Source: Amnibacterium sp.
Lineage (GTDB): Bacteria; Actinomycetota; Actinomycetes; Actinomycetales; Microbacteriaceae
DNA length: 35,791 bases
Reading direction: 5' to 3'
Assembly: GCA_025936735.1 (NCBI GenBank)
Contig: JAICSU010000008.1
Coordinates: forward strand, 1-35,791
Position numbers and translations under genes: made by a program. This document shows positions 21,206 through 29,312 of this stretch, piece by piece (position 1 is the stretch's first letter; each line of letters opens with the position of its first letter). Below the pieces are notes generated by a model. That model made no database searches, was not told the origin of the DNA, and saw nothing but the letters and a program-made list of their open reading frames with translations.

Positions 21206-22713
21206 GCTCGGACTCCCTGAACTGCGAGTTGAAGTGATTCCTCGTCGTCGATCTCCTGACGAGGGATGTCGTCGACGATCGAGCCGTCCCGGACGACGAG
21301 CACGCGGTCGCTCACGGCGAGCAGCTCGGGCAGCTCGGACGAGATGATGAGGACGGCGCGGCCCTCATCGGCCAGGCTCCGGATCCGGTCGAGGATCTCG
21401 CTCTTGGTGCCGATGTCGACGCCGGCGGTGGGCTCGTCGAGGATGAGGATGCGGGGGTCGGTCCCGAGCCACTTCGCGAGCACGACCTTCTGCTGGTTTC
21501 CGCCGGACAGCAGCCGCACCGGACGGCCGGGGTTGGCCACTTTCACCCCGAACCGCTTGATGAGCGACGCCGCCAGCTCCCTGCCCGCGGAGCCGCTGAG
21601 CAGGGGACCCCGGCGGATCTTCTCAAGCAGCGGGAGCAACAGGTTCTCGCGGACCGAGTGGTCGAGCACGAGGCCCTGGTCCCGCCGGTCCTCGGGGATG
21701 AGGGCGAGCCCGGCCGCGATAGCGCGGTCCGGGGATGATAGGTCCACCTTCTTCCCGCGGATCAGCACCTCTCCCCGCTTGATCGCATCGATCCCGAACA
21801 GCACCCGTGCGAGTTCCGTGCGACCGCTGCCCATCAGGCCGGCGAGCCCGACGATCTCCCCAGCGTGCAGCGTGAAGGACACGTCGCGGACTCGAGGTCC
21901 GGCGTTCAGGCCCCGAGCCTCGAGGAGCACCTCCTGTCGAGCAGCGCCTCGCTCGCGCGGTCGGTAGGTGAGCTCGCCCTCGATCTTCTTGCCGACGATG
22001 CCTTCGACGATGGCTGCGGGCGAGGTCTGGGAGAGGTCGGAGGTGAACAGCTTCCGGCCGTCCCGCAGCACGGTGATCCGGTCGGCGACCTGATACACCT
22101 CGTCCATCCGATGGGAGATGTAGATGATCGAGATGCCGCGGGCCTTCAACCGCTCGATGAGGGCGAAGAGCGCCGCCGTCTCGTGCCGCGCGAGGCTCGC
22201 CGTCGGCTCGTCCATGATCAGCACACGGGCGTTTTGTGCCAGCGCTTTCGCGATCTCTGTGAGCTGCCAGTAGGCCGTGCCCAGCCGCCCGACCTCGGCC
22301 TTCGGATCGAGGTCCACCTCCATCTCCGCCAGCACGGCTCGAGTTCTCCTCACCGACTCCTTGTCATTGATGAACCCACCGCTGAGTGGCTCGATGCCCA
22401 GGAAGATGTTCTGCGCAACGGTCAGACTCGGCACGAGACTGAACTCCTGGAACACCATCCCGATACCGGCAGCCTTGGCGTCCTGAATCGAGGTGATGTT
22501 CACCCGTTCCCCGCCGACGAAGATCTCCCCCGCGCTCGGCTGGTACACCCCCTGGATGATCTTCATCAAGGTCGACTTGCCTGCGCCGTTGCCGCCAGCA
22601 AGCGCATGGACCTCGCCGTGTCGCACGTCGAAGTCGATGTCCCTCAGGACCGTGACCGGGCCGAAACTCTTCGAGATGGCCCGGGTCTCGACCGCGTTGG
22701 CCGCGTCCGCCAT
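21202..22713 (-). CDS. ABC transporter ATP-binding protein, ribose type (RbsA-like, two domains)
   Basis: This 503-residue double ATPase powers the importer. Domain 1 has Walker A GGNGAGKST (40-48) and Walker B LIMDEP (165-170), but its signature reads LGTAYWQ (144-150) instead of an LSGGQ-like sequence. Domain 2 has the degenerate Walker A GLMGSGRTE usual for RbsA and a good signature LSGGNQQKVVLAKWL. With a weak signature in domain 1 and a weak Walker A in domain 2, each composite ATP site would pair unequal halves. Start ATG at 22713 follows GAGGAGG. It is second in the operon, after the binding protein. Confidence 0.94.
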   Translation of the reverse strand: MADAANAVETRAISKSFGPVTVLRDIDFDVRHGEVHALAGGNGAGKSTLMKIIQGVYQPSAGEIFVGGERVNITSIQDAKAAGIGMVFQEFSLVPSLTVAQNIFLGIEPLSGGFINDKESVRRTRAVLAEMEVDLDPKAEVGRLGTAYWQLTEIAKALAQNARVLIMDEPTASLARHETAALFALIERLKARGISIIYISHRMDEVYQVADRITVLRDGRKLFTSDLSQTSPAAIVEGIVGKKIEGELTYRPRERGAARQEVLLEARGLNAGPRVRDVSFTLHAGEIVGLAGLMGSGRTELARVLFGIDAIKRGEVLIRGKKVDLSSPDRAIAAGLALIPEDRRDQGLVLDHSVRENLLLPLLEKIRRGPLLSGSAGRELAASLIKRFGVKVANPGRPVRLLSGGNQQKVVLAKWLGTDPRILILDEPTAGVDIGTKSEILDRIRSLADEGRAVLIISSELPELLAVSDRVLVVRDGSIVDDIPRQEIDDEESLQLAVQGVRA

Positions 22714-22770
22714 GTCACTCCTCCTCGCTCGGCGGATGCGGCGCCGGGTGTCCGACGCCGCATCCTCGGG

Positions 22771-23928
22771 TCACTTCTGGAAGGAGTTCGCCACCGACGC
22801 CGGGGGCGCCGCGTGGTACACCTGCTGCCAGGCGTTCAGAACGTTCGAGTGATCCACAGGCAGGGCGGGGACCGCCACGTATGCCGGCGTCGACTTGCCG
22901 AGGAGGGCGAGCGCCCCGAGCTTCGCCTCCGTGACTCCCTGGTCGAAGGGCCGCTGGGCGCCGAGGCCCACGACCAGCTTGTTCTTGGCGAGGGCGATGG
23001 CGACGTTGGTGCCGAGGTCTTCCGTCGCGATCTTGAGGTTCTGGTTCCCCGCCGCACGTGCGGCCGCCATGACCCCTTCGGCGGGGACGTCCCACACCGC
23101 CCAGATCCCGGCGAGGTCGGGGTGCTTCGTCAGCATGGCACTGGCCGCTACCTGCGCTTGCCCAGCGAAGTCCGGACCGGCGATGCCCGTCGTTGCGACG
23201 ATCTTGATCTTCGGGAACTTCTTGATCGTGTCGGTGAAGCCCTGGTACCGCTGCTTCGTCACAAAGAAGTCCGCCTGGTGGAAGATGGCGCCGATCTTGC
23301 CCTGGCCGCCCAGCGCTTTGACCATCTCATAGGCCGAGACCACGCCGTTTCCGTAGTTGTCGGCGGAAACATCCGAGACGTAGTCCTTGCCAGCGGTCAT
23401 GCCGTTCGGCACGTTGTCCATGAAGACGAGCTTCGCGCCGGCGGCCGCGGCCGCGTTGTAGGCCGAGGCGGTCGCTACCGGGTCGGTCGGGATCGACACG
23501 ACGATGTCAGGCTTCTTCGTCATCACCGTCTGCAGCTGCGAGACCTGCAGATCGGGCTTGAAGTTCGCATCCGTGTTGGCGATGAGGGTGATCCCGAGTT
23601 GCGCGAACTCGCTCTTCAGACCCGCGATCTGCGCCGTCGCCCAGTCGTTGCCTCCGTAGTGCATGACGATCGCCGCCGTCGCGTGCTTCGCCTTGACCGC
23701 GGCGATGTCAGCCGGCGTGAGGTTCGCCGAGCTTGCGGGCTGCGCGGTCTCGCCGTGCGGCCCCTTGCTCAGCACAGCCCCCGTCCCCATGGACGCCAGG
23801 GCGGCCTCCGCCTTCTTGACATCCGCGTTGTCGGCACTGGTCGTCCCCGCACCATTCGTCGAGCTGCAGCCCACCAGACCGGCGAGCACGGCTGCGGTCG
23901 CCACCGTCAATGCAACAGCACGTCTCAT
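22771..23928 (-). CDS. Sugar ABC transporter substrate-binding lipoprotein
   Basis: This 385-residue periplasmic-binding-type I protein is tethered to the membrane. The signal peptide ends in lipobox LVGC with Cys21. The two-lobed fold carries HATAAIVMHYGGNDWATAQIAGLKSE-like and DIVVSIPTDPVAT segments, typical of ribose/inositol binders. Start 23928 has AAGGAG upstream; the frame is open to 24000 but that region contains the operators. It is first in the operon and directly under LacI control. Confidence 0.93.
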   Translation of the reverse strand: MRRAVALTVATAAVLAGLVGCSSTNGAGTTSADNADVKKAEAALASMGTGAVLSKGPHGETAQPASSANLTPADIAAVKAKHATAAIVMHYGGNDWATAQIAGLKSEFAQLGITLIANTDANFKPDLQVSQLQTVMTKKPDIVVSIPTDPVATASAYNAAAAAGAKLVFMDNVPNGMTAGKDYVSDVSADNYGNGVVSAYEMVKALGGQGKIGAIFHQADFFVTKQRYQGFTDTIKKFPKIKIVATTGIAGPDFAGQAQVAASAMLTKHPDLAGIWAVWDVPAEGVMAAARAAGNQNLKIATEDLGTNVAIALAKNKLVVGLGAQRPFDQGVTEAKLGALALLGKSTPAYVAVPALPVDHSNVLNAWQQVYHAAPPASVANSFQK

Positions 23929-23975
23929 ACGATTCTCCTTTGAACATGAGGGGCCGCCCGAGGTGCGGAGTTTTC

Positions 23976-24014
23976 CGTGAACGTTCACGGCCGTCCTCAT
24001 CGTGAACGTTCACG
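23976..24014. promoter_or_regulatory. Two perfect LacI-type palindromic operators
   Basis: CGTGAACGTTCACG occurs at 23976-23989 and again at 24001-24014, each a perfect 14-bp palindrome with a central CG step typical of LacI-family sites. The centres are 25 bp apart. They lie in the leader and core promoter of the transporter operon, next to the divergent LacI gene. Confidence 0.9.
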
Positions 24015-24027
24015 GCGCTACTGTCAA
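23999..24027 (-). promoter_or_regulatory. Transporter operon promoter
   Basis: On the minus strand TTGACA (24022-24027) and CACGAT (23999-24004) are 17 bp apart. The upstream operator fills most of the spacer and the other covers the start region, so a bound repressor would block polymerase. Confidence 0.6.
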
Positions 24028-24176
24028 GGCGGTTCGATCACGAAGAGGTCACACCTCATGAGAAGGATGAAGAATCGTGAGCGGTCGCCGTCCGAACTCA
24101 ACGAGCTCGGTGTGCACCGACCCCGACGAGACCCTGCTATCACAGGCCTTGACGGGCCGAGGCGGGAGGAAGTCGG

Positions 24177-25220
24177 TTGACGAGCGGAGGACCGGGCGCA
24201 TCGGCGAGTCGGGCGGCGCGGAAGCCCAGCATCAATGATGTGGCGCGCATCGCCGGCGTCTCGTACCAGACCGTCTCCCGCGTGATCAACAACGCGAGTG
24301 ACGTCAACGCTGAGACGCGACAGCGCATCCTTCAGGTGATCGACGACGTCGGTTACCGGCGGAACCGGGTGGCCACCGCCCTCGTCACGAAGCGCTCCAC
24401 CGCCCTCGGCATCGTCACCAGCGATTCGCCTCGGTTCGGCCCGATCGGGACGTTGGTCGCCCTCGAGAAGGAAGCCCGACGGAACGGGTACGGCACCACG
24501 GTCGTCACGGTGGAAGAGCCCTACGAGGGGTCGGTCGAGGCGGCGCTCGAGGCCCTGGAGGACGCCGGTGTCGCAGGGATCGTGGTCATCGCGCCCCTGC
24601 TGACGATGGCCGCTCCGGTGTGGAACGCCAAGGTGCGAGTTCCGGTGGAGATGATCGCAGCCGGCGTCTCCTCCACTCCTGATGTCGTGACCTACTCCGA
24701 GAACCAGGAGCTGGGGGCACGGATGGCCACCCAGCATCTGATCGATCTCGGGCACACGGACATCGGGCACCTGGGAGGTTCCCTGCACTGGTTCGACGCC
24801 CGATCCCGGAAGCGCGGCTGGGAGTCGGCGTTACGGGATGCCGGCTTGGCTCCCGGTCTGTACCTCGAGGGCGATTGGAGCCCGAGATGGGCCTACGAGA
24901 CCGGCCTGCGTCTGATCGATGAGGGCGCTCTTCCGGACGCCGTGTTCGCCGTCAGCGACCACACCGCCCTCGGGCTGATCCGCGCGGTGACGGAGCGGGG
25001 ACTGCGCGTCCCGGAGGACGTGAGCGTGGTGGGATTCGACGACGTGGAGGGATCGGACTTCTTCCTCCCGCCCCTCACGACGGTGCGCCAAGACTTCGGC
25101 GCGTTGGCTCATGCCAGCCTCGAGGTCCTCCTCGCGACCATCGAGGGCCGCGAGGTCATCCCGTCTCCGAGCGCTCCGACGATGGTGGTTCGAGACAGTA
25201 CGGCCTCGCCCGCCTCGTAA
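24177..25220 (+). CDS. LacI-family transcriptional repressor
   Basis: The 347-residue regulator has an N-terminal helix-turn-helix with hinge (SINDVARIAGVSYQTVSRVI, about 18-37, then RQRILQVIDDVGYRRN) and a C-terminal sugar-binding domain (GIVTSD to VVGFDDVEGSDFFLPPLTTV). TTG at 24177 has GGAGG seven bases upstream. It is divergent from the binding-protein gene and flanks the two palindromic operators, so it almost certainly controls the six-gene operon; the ligand is probably the transported compound or its first metabolite. The 201 bp after it hold no recognised gene. Confidence 0.93.
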   Translation: MTSGGPGASASRAARKPSINDVARIAGVSYQTVSRVINNASDVNAETRQRILQVIDDVGYRRNRVATALVTKRSTALGIVTSDSPRFGPIGTLVALEKEARRNGYGTTVVTVEEPYEGSVEAALEALEDAGVAGIVVIAPLLTMAAPVWNAKVRVPVEMIAAGVSSTPDVVTYSENQELGARMATQHLIDLGHTDIGHLGGSLHWFDARSRKRGWESALRDAGLAPGLYLEGDWSPRWAYETGLRLIDEGALPDAVFAVSDHTALGLIRAVTERGLRVPEDVSVVGFDDVEGSDFFLPPLTTVRQDFGALAHASLEVLLATIEGREVIPSPSAPTMVVRDSTASPAS

Positions 25221-25421
25221 CCGCGGTCGGACAGGGCGCCCGTTCGACGGAGTCGCGTCGTACCACCCTCATGCGTCCGCGACGCGACGCGGGCGAGGTG
25301 GGTCAGCTCTCATGTCACGAACTGAATCGAATCGACCCTTCCACGCCGACACCTGAACGAGACCGAGGCCATATGCCTGTCAACGCCTGCATTCGGAGTG
25401 CCTGATCAGAACTTGTTTCGG

Positions 25422-25812
25422 TCAGTCTAGAGAGTCCTCATATGCCGCGTCAGACAACTGAAATCGGCCACGAGGGAGCGAGACGCCTAGTGGGCCTGAG
25501 CCTTTACGCATAGTGAGCACGTCGACGATCTGCTCGACACCGGGCGCTCCTGCCAGGCGCTCTGCGACAGGGTAAACGCGACAAGCGAGCTCGCCGATCC
25601 CACCGTCGGAAGGGAAGGGATCAACGCCATCCACCAGGACGGTCGGCGAGCCCGCGAAGGACAGCGCTGCCGCCTGCTCGGGCGTCCAGACGACGTGGAC
25701 GTCCACGTCGACTGCTCTCAACCCGGACCGCTCGAGCGCCCCGTACGTGCGCCAGAGCGGTCTCCCAACTCGGGCAGGCTTCGATCCGCAGAATGTCGAC
25801 CCTCATGAACAC
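25422..25812 (-). pseudogene. Thioredoxin-like small protein, frameshifted
   Basis: The reading begins MFMRVDILRIEACPSWETALAHVR and must shift frame at a GGGG run (plus-strand C run 25739-25742) to continue ALERSGLRAVDVDVHVVWTP, then FAGSPTVLVDGVDPFPSD and ELACRVYPVAERLAGAPGVEQIVDVL. The joined product resembles actinobacterial thioredoxin-fold proteins with an ACP/GCP motif, a SPTVLVDG segment and CRVY. One extra G would explain the break, so decay and a sequencing error are both possible. The last residues read through an att-like sequence at 25447-25474, beyond the usual end of the family. Confidence 0.65.
25447..25474 (+). repeat. Degenerate copy of the attR flank
   Basis: Positions 25440-25466 match 17587-17614, the right end of the island plus the first part of attR, at 23 of 28 aligned positions including one gap. 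GCCACGAG follows, as after the tRNA end. The middle of the att sequence is missing. It looks like an eroded junction of a related element. Confidence 0.45.
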
Positions 25813-25883
25813 CGGAGCGGAGGCGCTCGGGGTCTGGAAGCGGGGAGTCGACAGTCACGGTGAGCCTCATCCCGGCGGTCCGA

Positions 25884-25930
25884 GCCGGTCCGAGCCGCCA
25901 CGTGAACCCCCCAATCTTCCGCGGGTTCTT
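25884..25930 (+). other. Possible tRNA-Phe 3' end and terminator remnant
   Basis: 25884-25904 matches 17633-17653 (tRNA-Phe 3' end plus following bases) at 18 of 21. GAACCC (25904-25909) and GGGTTC (25923-25928) then form a weaker hairpin followed by TTCT, in the order seen after attR. A local GGTCCGAGCC duplication just upstream makes the match less decisive. It may simply be a terminator for the genes on either side. Confidence 0.4.
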
Positions 25931-25968
25931 CTCTTTCGGTGGCTCGCCGGGCCCCGACGACGATGACG

Positions 25969-26550
25969 TCAGGAGTAGCCGCGGCGCAGCAGCATGGCGG
26001 CAGCGGATTCGAACTCGGCGGGCGACGGGATCTCGAAGTCGAGCGCGTTGGCGTACCGGGCGATGATGTTGAACACCGCCCCGACGGCTGCGGCGTCCTC
26101 GAGCTCCTCGAGGGTCACGCCGCTCGCGAGCGCGTTCCGCACGTCGTCCGGGCCGAGAGCGTCGGGCTCCCGGGTCTGCTTCTCGAGGAAGGCGAGCGCC
26201 GCACGCAGCCGTTCCGGGATGGGCGCCGACCGGTAGTCCTCGAGCGTCGCGTCCACGACCGCTCGGTCCAGGCCGTGCACGGCGACCGCGCCGTGTGCGC
26301 CGACGCAGAAGGGGCAGGTGTTCCACGACGCGACGACCGCAGCCATGAGCTCGCGCTCCGCGACGGCCCAGCCGCTCGGGCCCCGCATGGCGCGGTGAGT
26401 CCAGGCGCCGAGCGCCGGCCCGGCGAAGCCCCGGTCGTAGAAGGCGACGCGCGCCGCATCCGGCAGGCGGAACCCGGCGACCCGGGAGATGAACGCGATC
26501 AGGAGGCGGTGGCGGATGGTGTCGCCGCGCTCGACCTCACGGAGCCGCAT
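25969..26550 (-). CDS. Carboxymuconolactone decarboxylase/AhpD-family protein
   Basis: This 193-residue protein has the AhpD-type CxxC motif in SWNTCPFCVGAHGAVAVHGLD, the redox and proton-relay centre of alkylhydroperoxidase-like members. A second CMD-like repeat follows with LEELEDAAAVGAVFNIIARYANAL. Such proteins protect against peroxides or act in small-molecule metabolism. The start at 26550 is chosen because MRLREVERGD is a plausible N-terminus and overlaps the upstream gene by only 14 bp; the longer frame to 26643 would overlap much more. It is probably cotranscribed with the small upstream gene. Confidence 0.85.
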   Translation of the reverse strand: MRLREVERGDTIRHRLLIAFISRVAGFRLPDAARVAFYDRGFAGPALGAWTHRAMRGPSGWAVAERELMAAVVASWNTCPFCVGAHGAVAVHGLDRAVVDATLEDYRSAPIPERLRAALAFLEKQTREPDALGPDDVRNALASGVTLEELEDAAAVGAVFNIIARYANALDFEIPSPAEFESAAAMLLRRGYS

Positions 26551-26872
26551 CGCGCGCCTGCTCGATGATCCGTGCGGCCGCGTCCCAGCGGCGCAGTCCC
26601 GCCCCGATCGCCGCTGACAGCACCAGCTCGAACGCCGGCACATCCGAGCCGAGCGCCTCGCGGACCGCCGCCACCTGCGCGTCCGTCACCCTCGACGACT
26701 CACCGCCGACCTGGGCCGCCAGGGCGCTGTACGGACCGGGCTTCGGCCGCCCGCCGGCACCGACCTCGAGCGCTTCTGCGCGGAGCGCGTGATCGAGCGC
26801 TCCCGCTTTCAGCACCCGGTCCCGGAGCCGGGCCGCGAGCTCCGCGTGATCGTGTGGGACGTCCCGCGCCAT
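26537..26872 (-). CDS. Hypothetical protein upstream of the CMD gene
   Basis: The function is not recognised. The 111-residue soluble protein has a helical N-terminal part (HAELAARLRDRVLKAGALDHALRAE divided by short turns), a central RPKPGPYSALAAQVGGESSRVTDAQVAAVR-like segment that suggests a small helical bundle, and a C-terminal AGLRRWDAAARIIEQARDAAP. It overlaps the CMD gene by 14 bp, so translation is probably coupled and the two may act together. Confidence 0.65.
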   Translation of the reverse strand: MARDVPHDHAELAARLRDRVLKAGALDHALRAEALEVGAGGRPKPGPYSALAAQVGGESSRVTDAQVAAVREALGSDVPAFELVLSAAIGAGLRRWDAAARIIEQARDAAP

Positions 26873-26952
26873 CCGACGACGGTAGTCCGCACGCCGCCGA
26901 TCGAGTAGGCGCGGTCTGCTACGCGGGATCCGTCAGCGCGGCCCCGGCGGCC

Positions 26953-27576
26953 TCACGCCACCGTGGCGACCTGCTCCACGACGAGGCCGGCTCCGACGAC
27001 CAGCATGGCGATGCCGGCGACCTTGGCGACGACGACGGTCGTCCGCGGGCGCGATCGCAGCAGGCGGCGGGCGAGCGCCGCGACGGTCGAGTAGACGATC
27101 GCGCAGTCGAGCAGGTGGAGGGCACCGAGGATGAGCATCTGCACGACGGAGGGCAGTCCCCCGGGGGTCGTGAACTGCGGCAGCAGCGCGAGCAGGAGCA
27201 GCAGCCCCTTCGGGTTGAACCCGCTCACGCCCACGCCGCGCAGGAACCTGCCCACAGCGTTTCGCCCCATCGTCCGGTCGCCGACGTCGAGCCGGGGCGC
27301 GCTCCGCAGAAGCGCGGTGCCTCCGAGCCAGATCAGGTAGGCAGCCCCCGCCAGCGTGAGCACGAGCAGCGCCATCGGGAACCGAGCCACGAAGGCCCCC
27401 ACCCCGACCGCGACCACGGCGACCACGACCGCGTAGCCGACGAGGATGCCGAGGATCGAGGGCACGAACGACCGCGACTGCACCCCGGATGCGATCGCGT
27501 ACGCCCAGTCCGCACCGGGCGTGAGCACCAGCAGCGCCGCGACGAACCAGAACTGCGCGACCAGCACCGCATCCAT
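26953..27576 (-). CDS. LysE/RhtB-family amino acid exporter
   Basis: This 207-residue inner-membrane protein has about six hydrophobic segments and the family's N-terminal LLVLTPGADWAYAIASG and GVSGFNPKGLLLLLALLPQF signatures. It exports amino acids or related metabolites. It is divergent from an Lrp-type regulator across 82 bp, the classical LysE-LysG or RhtB-Lrp arrangement, so its expression is probably induced by an amino acid through that regulator. Confidence 0.93.
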   Translation of the reverse strand: MDAVLVAQFWFVAALLVLTPGADWAYAIASGVQSRSFVPSILGILVGYAVVVAVVAVGVGAFVARFPMALLVLTLAGAAYLIWLGGTALLRSAPRLDVGDRTMGRNAVGRFLRGVGVSGFNPKGLLLLLALLPQFTTPGGLPSVVQMLILGALHLLDCAIVYSTVAALARRLLRSRPRTTVVVAKVAGIAMLVVGAGLVVEQVATVA

Positions 27577-27658
27577 GAGGCCCCTCCCCCTTCAACCTGA
27601 GGAGAAGTTACGCAAAGAGGTCCGGGATGTGCTCCCGTAATGCGTCTGTCGACGCGAG

Positions 27659-28138
27659 ATGAGCGCAAGAATCGTCGTCGTGGATCGGATCGATCGGAAG
27701 ATTCTCTCGCACCTGCAGGTGGCCGGGCGGATGAGCGCCACCGACCTGGCCTCGAAGATCGGGTTGAGCCTCTCCGCATGCCATCGCCGCATGCGGGACC
27801 TGGAAGCCACCGGCGCCATCGAGCGATATCGGGCGGTCATCCGCCCCGCAGCCCTCGGGCTCGACTTCGAGGCCATCGTCTTCGTCACGATCGCCCGCAC
27901 CGACCTGGCCACCATCGACGCGTTCGAGCAGGCGGTCGTGGCGCTGCCCAACATCGTCGAGGCCGAGCGGCTCTTCGGGGAACCCGATTACATGCTTCGC
28001 GTGCTCGCCAAGGACCTGCCCGCGTACCAGGAGCTCTACGACCGCACCCTCGGCACGCTCCCGGGCGTGCAGCGCCTCACCTCGACCCTGGTGATGAAGC
28101 GCATCGGGCACGAGCGCACCATCCCCCTCGAGGCGTGA
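27659..28138 (+). CDS. Lrp/AsnC-family transcriptional regulator
   Basis: This 159-residue regulator has a helix-turn-helix (DRKILSHLQVAGRMSATDLA, then GLSLSACHRRMRDLEATGAI) and a RAM effector domain ending GVQRLTSTLVMKRIGHERTIP. It is divergent from the LysE-type exporter and likely its activator. The 82-bp intergenic region has TTACGCAAAG and GTAATGCG segments, but no symmetric site clear enough to annotate. Confidence 0.92.
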   Translation: MSARIVVVDRIDRKILSHLQVAGRMSATDLASKIGLSLSACHRRMRDLEATGAIERYRAVIRPAALGLDFEAIVFVTIARTDLATIDAFEQAVVALPNIVEAERLFGEPDYMLRVLAKDLPAYQELYDRTLGTLPGVQRLTSTLVMKRIGHERTIPLEA

Positions 28139-28177
28139 CCGGTCACCGGCGACCTTCGTGAGCAGCACAATGCAGTC

Positions 28178-28474
28178 ATGTCGACATCGACCGCCACGCA
28201 ACCCGACAGCGGTCTCTGCTGGTGCTGTGGGCGTCACACCGATCCGGACCGGATGGCCCGCCTCGGAGCGCACCCCGAGGTGACCGTCTGCGCCCCCTGC
28301 GCCCGGTCGCTCGCGCGCGCGGTGCAAGCCGCCTCGGACGGGACCTCGCGCGCCCCGCTGGCTCGGCTCCGACGCATCTCCCTCGAGATCCGGGGCTTCG
28401 TGGTGCGCCGCGGATGGCACCGACGGGGCGTCGTGGGCCGCATCCTTCGCTGGGCGGGCCGCCATCTGCCCTGA
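28178..28474 (+). CDS. Small CWCCG zinc-ribbon-like protein, chromosomal copy
   Basis: The function is not recognised. The 98-residue product has CWCCGRHTDPDRMARLG, then HPEVTVCAPCARSL, a variable middle, and FVVRRGWHRRGVVGR with a final RHLP. It is a clear paralogue of the island protein at 8151-8438: the cysteine set, DPxRM, HPEVTVC and VVRxGWHR are shared, while the middle differs. The cysteines suggest zinc binding and the C-terminus is strongly basic. It lies 39 bp after the Lrp gene. Confidence 0.78.
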   Translation: MSTSTATQPDSGLCWCCGRHTDPDRMARLGAHPEVTVCAPCARSLARAVQAASDGTSRAPLARLRRISLEIRGFVVRRGWHRRGVVGRILRWAGRHLP

Positions 28475-28688
28475 CCCGCTCGCGCCGTGGCCGCTACAGT
28501 CGCGGCATGGGTTGCTTCGCTCTCATGGCCGCACCGACCGCCCTGTAGAGGCGGTATCGCGCTCGCCGTTCCTCGGGCAGCATCGCCTGCACCTGAGGCG
28601 GCGCTCAGGCGTACCCCTGCATCAGTGCCCGCCGGCAGCCGCCCGCACGACCGTGCGCTGCCGGGTCGTCCCGCCCGGCGAGGGAGCC

Positions 28689-29285
28689 ATGTCTCGAGCA
28701 CCGCATCCGCACACGCATCCCGAGGAACCGAGCCCCGGTTCCTCCGCGTCGTCGGTCCCCACCCTGATGCTGATGGTCGGCTTGCCCGGAGCCGGGAAGA
28801 CCACCCGGGCGAAGGAGCTCGCGGCGGCGCATCACGCGCTCCGGCTGACCCCGGATCACTGGATGGCCCCCCTGTTCGGCGACGGCATGGCCGGCGGCAC
28901 GCGCTTCGTGCTCGAAGGGCGTCTCATCTCGGTCGCCCTCCAGGCGCTCCGCCTGGGCGTGAGCGTGGTGCTCGACTTCGGCCTGTGGGCCCGTGACGAA
29001 CGGTCGGCCCTCCGCTGGCTCGCACACGCGAACGGCGCCGCGTGCACGGTCGTCTACCTGCCCGTGGACAAGGACGTGCAGCTCGCCCGCATCGCCCGCC
29101 GTCAGCAGGCGGAGCCGCACCGGACGTTCCGCATGAGCGAGGCGGATGTGGACCGCTGGCGGGACCAGTTCCAGGTTCCGGACACCGAGGAGCTGACGGG
29201 CGGAAGGATCCCGGATCCACCGGCCGGCTGGGCGGCGTGGCCGGAATGGGCGGAGGGGCAGTGGCCCACGTGCACCGACGCCTGA
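28689..29285 (+). CDS. P-loop AAA/kinase-like ATPase
   Basis: This 198-residue protein has Walker A GLPGAGKTT (31-39), then LTPDHWMAPLFGD and a Walker-B-like VVLDFGLWARDERS, followed by a lid with several Arg (LARIARRQQAEPHRTFRMSE). The layout resembles small zeta-toxin/chloramphenicol-phosphotransferase-like kinases widespread in actinobacteria; the substrate is unknown. Start ATG at 28689 has GAGGGAG upstream; the longer frame to 28512 has no kinase-like residues. The 214 bp before it hold no recognised gene. It is convergent with the sulfatase gene. Confidence 0.82.
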   Translation: MSRAPHPHTHPEEPSPGSSASSVPTLMLMVGLPGAGKTTRAKELAAAHHALRLTPDHWMAPLFGDGMAGGTRFVLEGRLISVALQALRLGVSVVLDFGLWARDERSALRWLAHANGAACTVVYLPVDKDVQLARIARRQQAEPHRTFRMSEADVDRWRDQFQVPDTEELTGGRIPDPPAGWAAWPEWAEGQWPTCTDA

Positions 29286-29312
29286 GCCGGGCCGACCGCG
29301 CTACGGGCGCCC

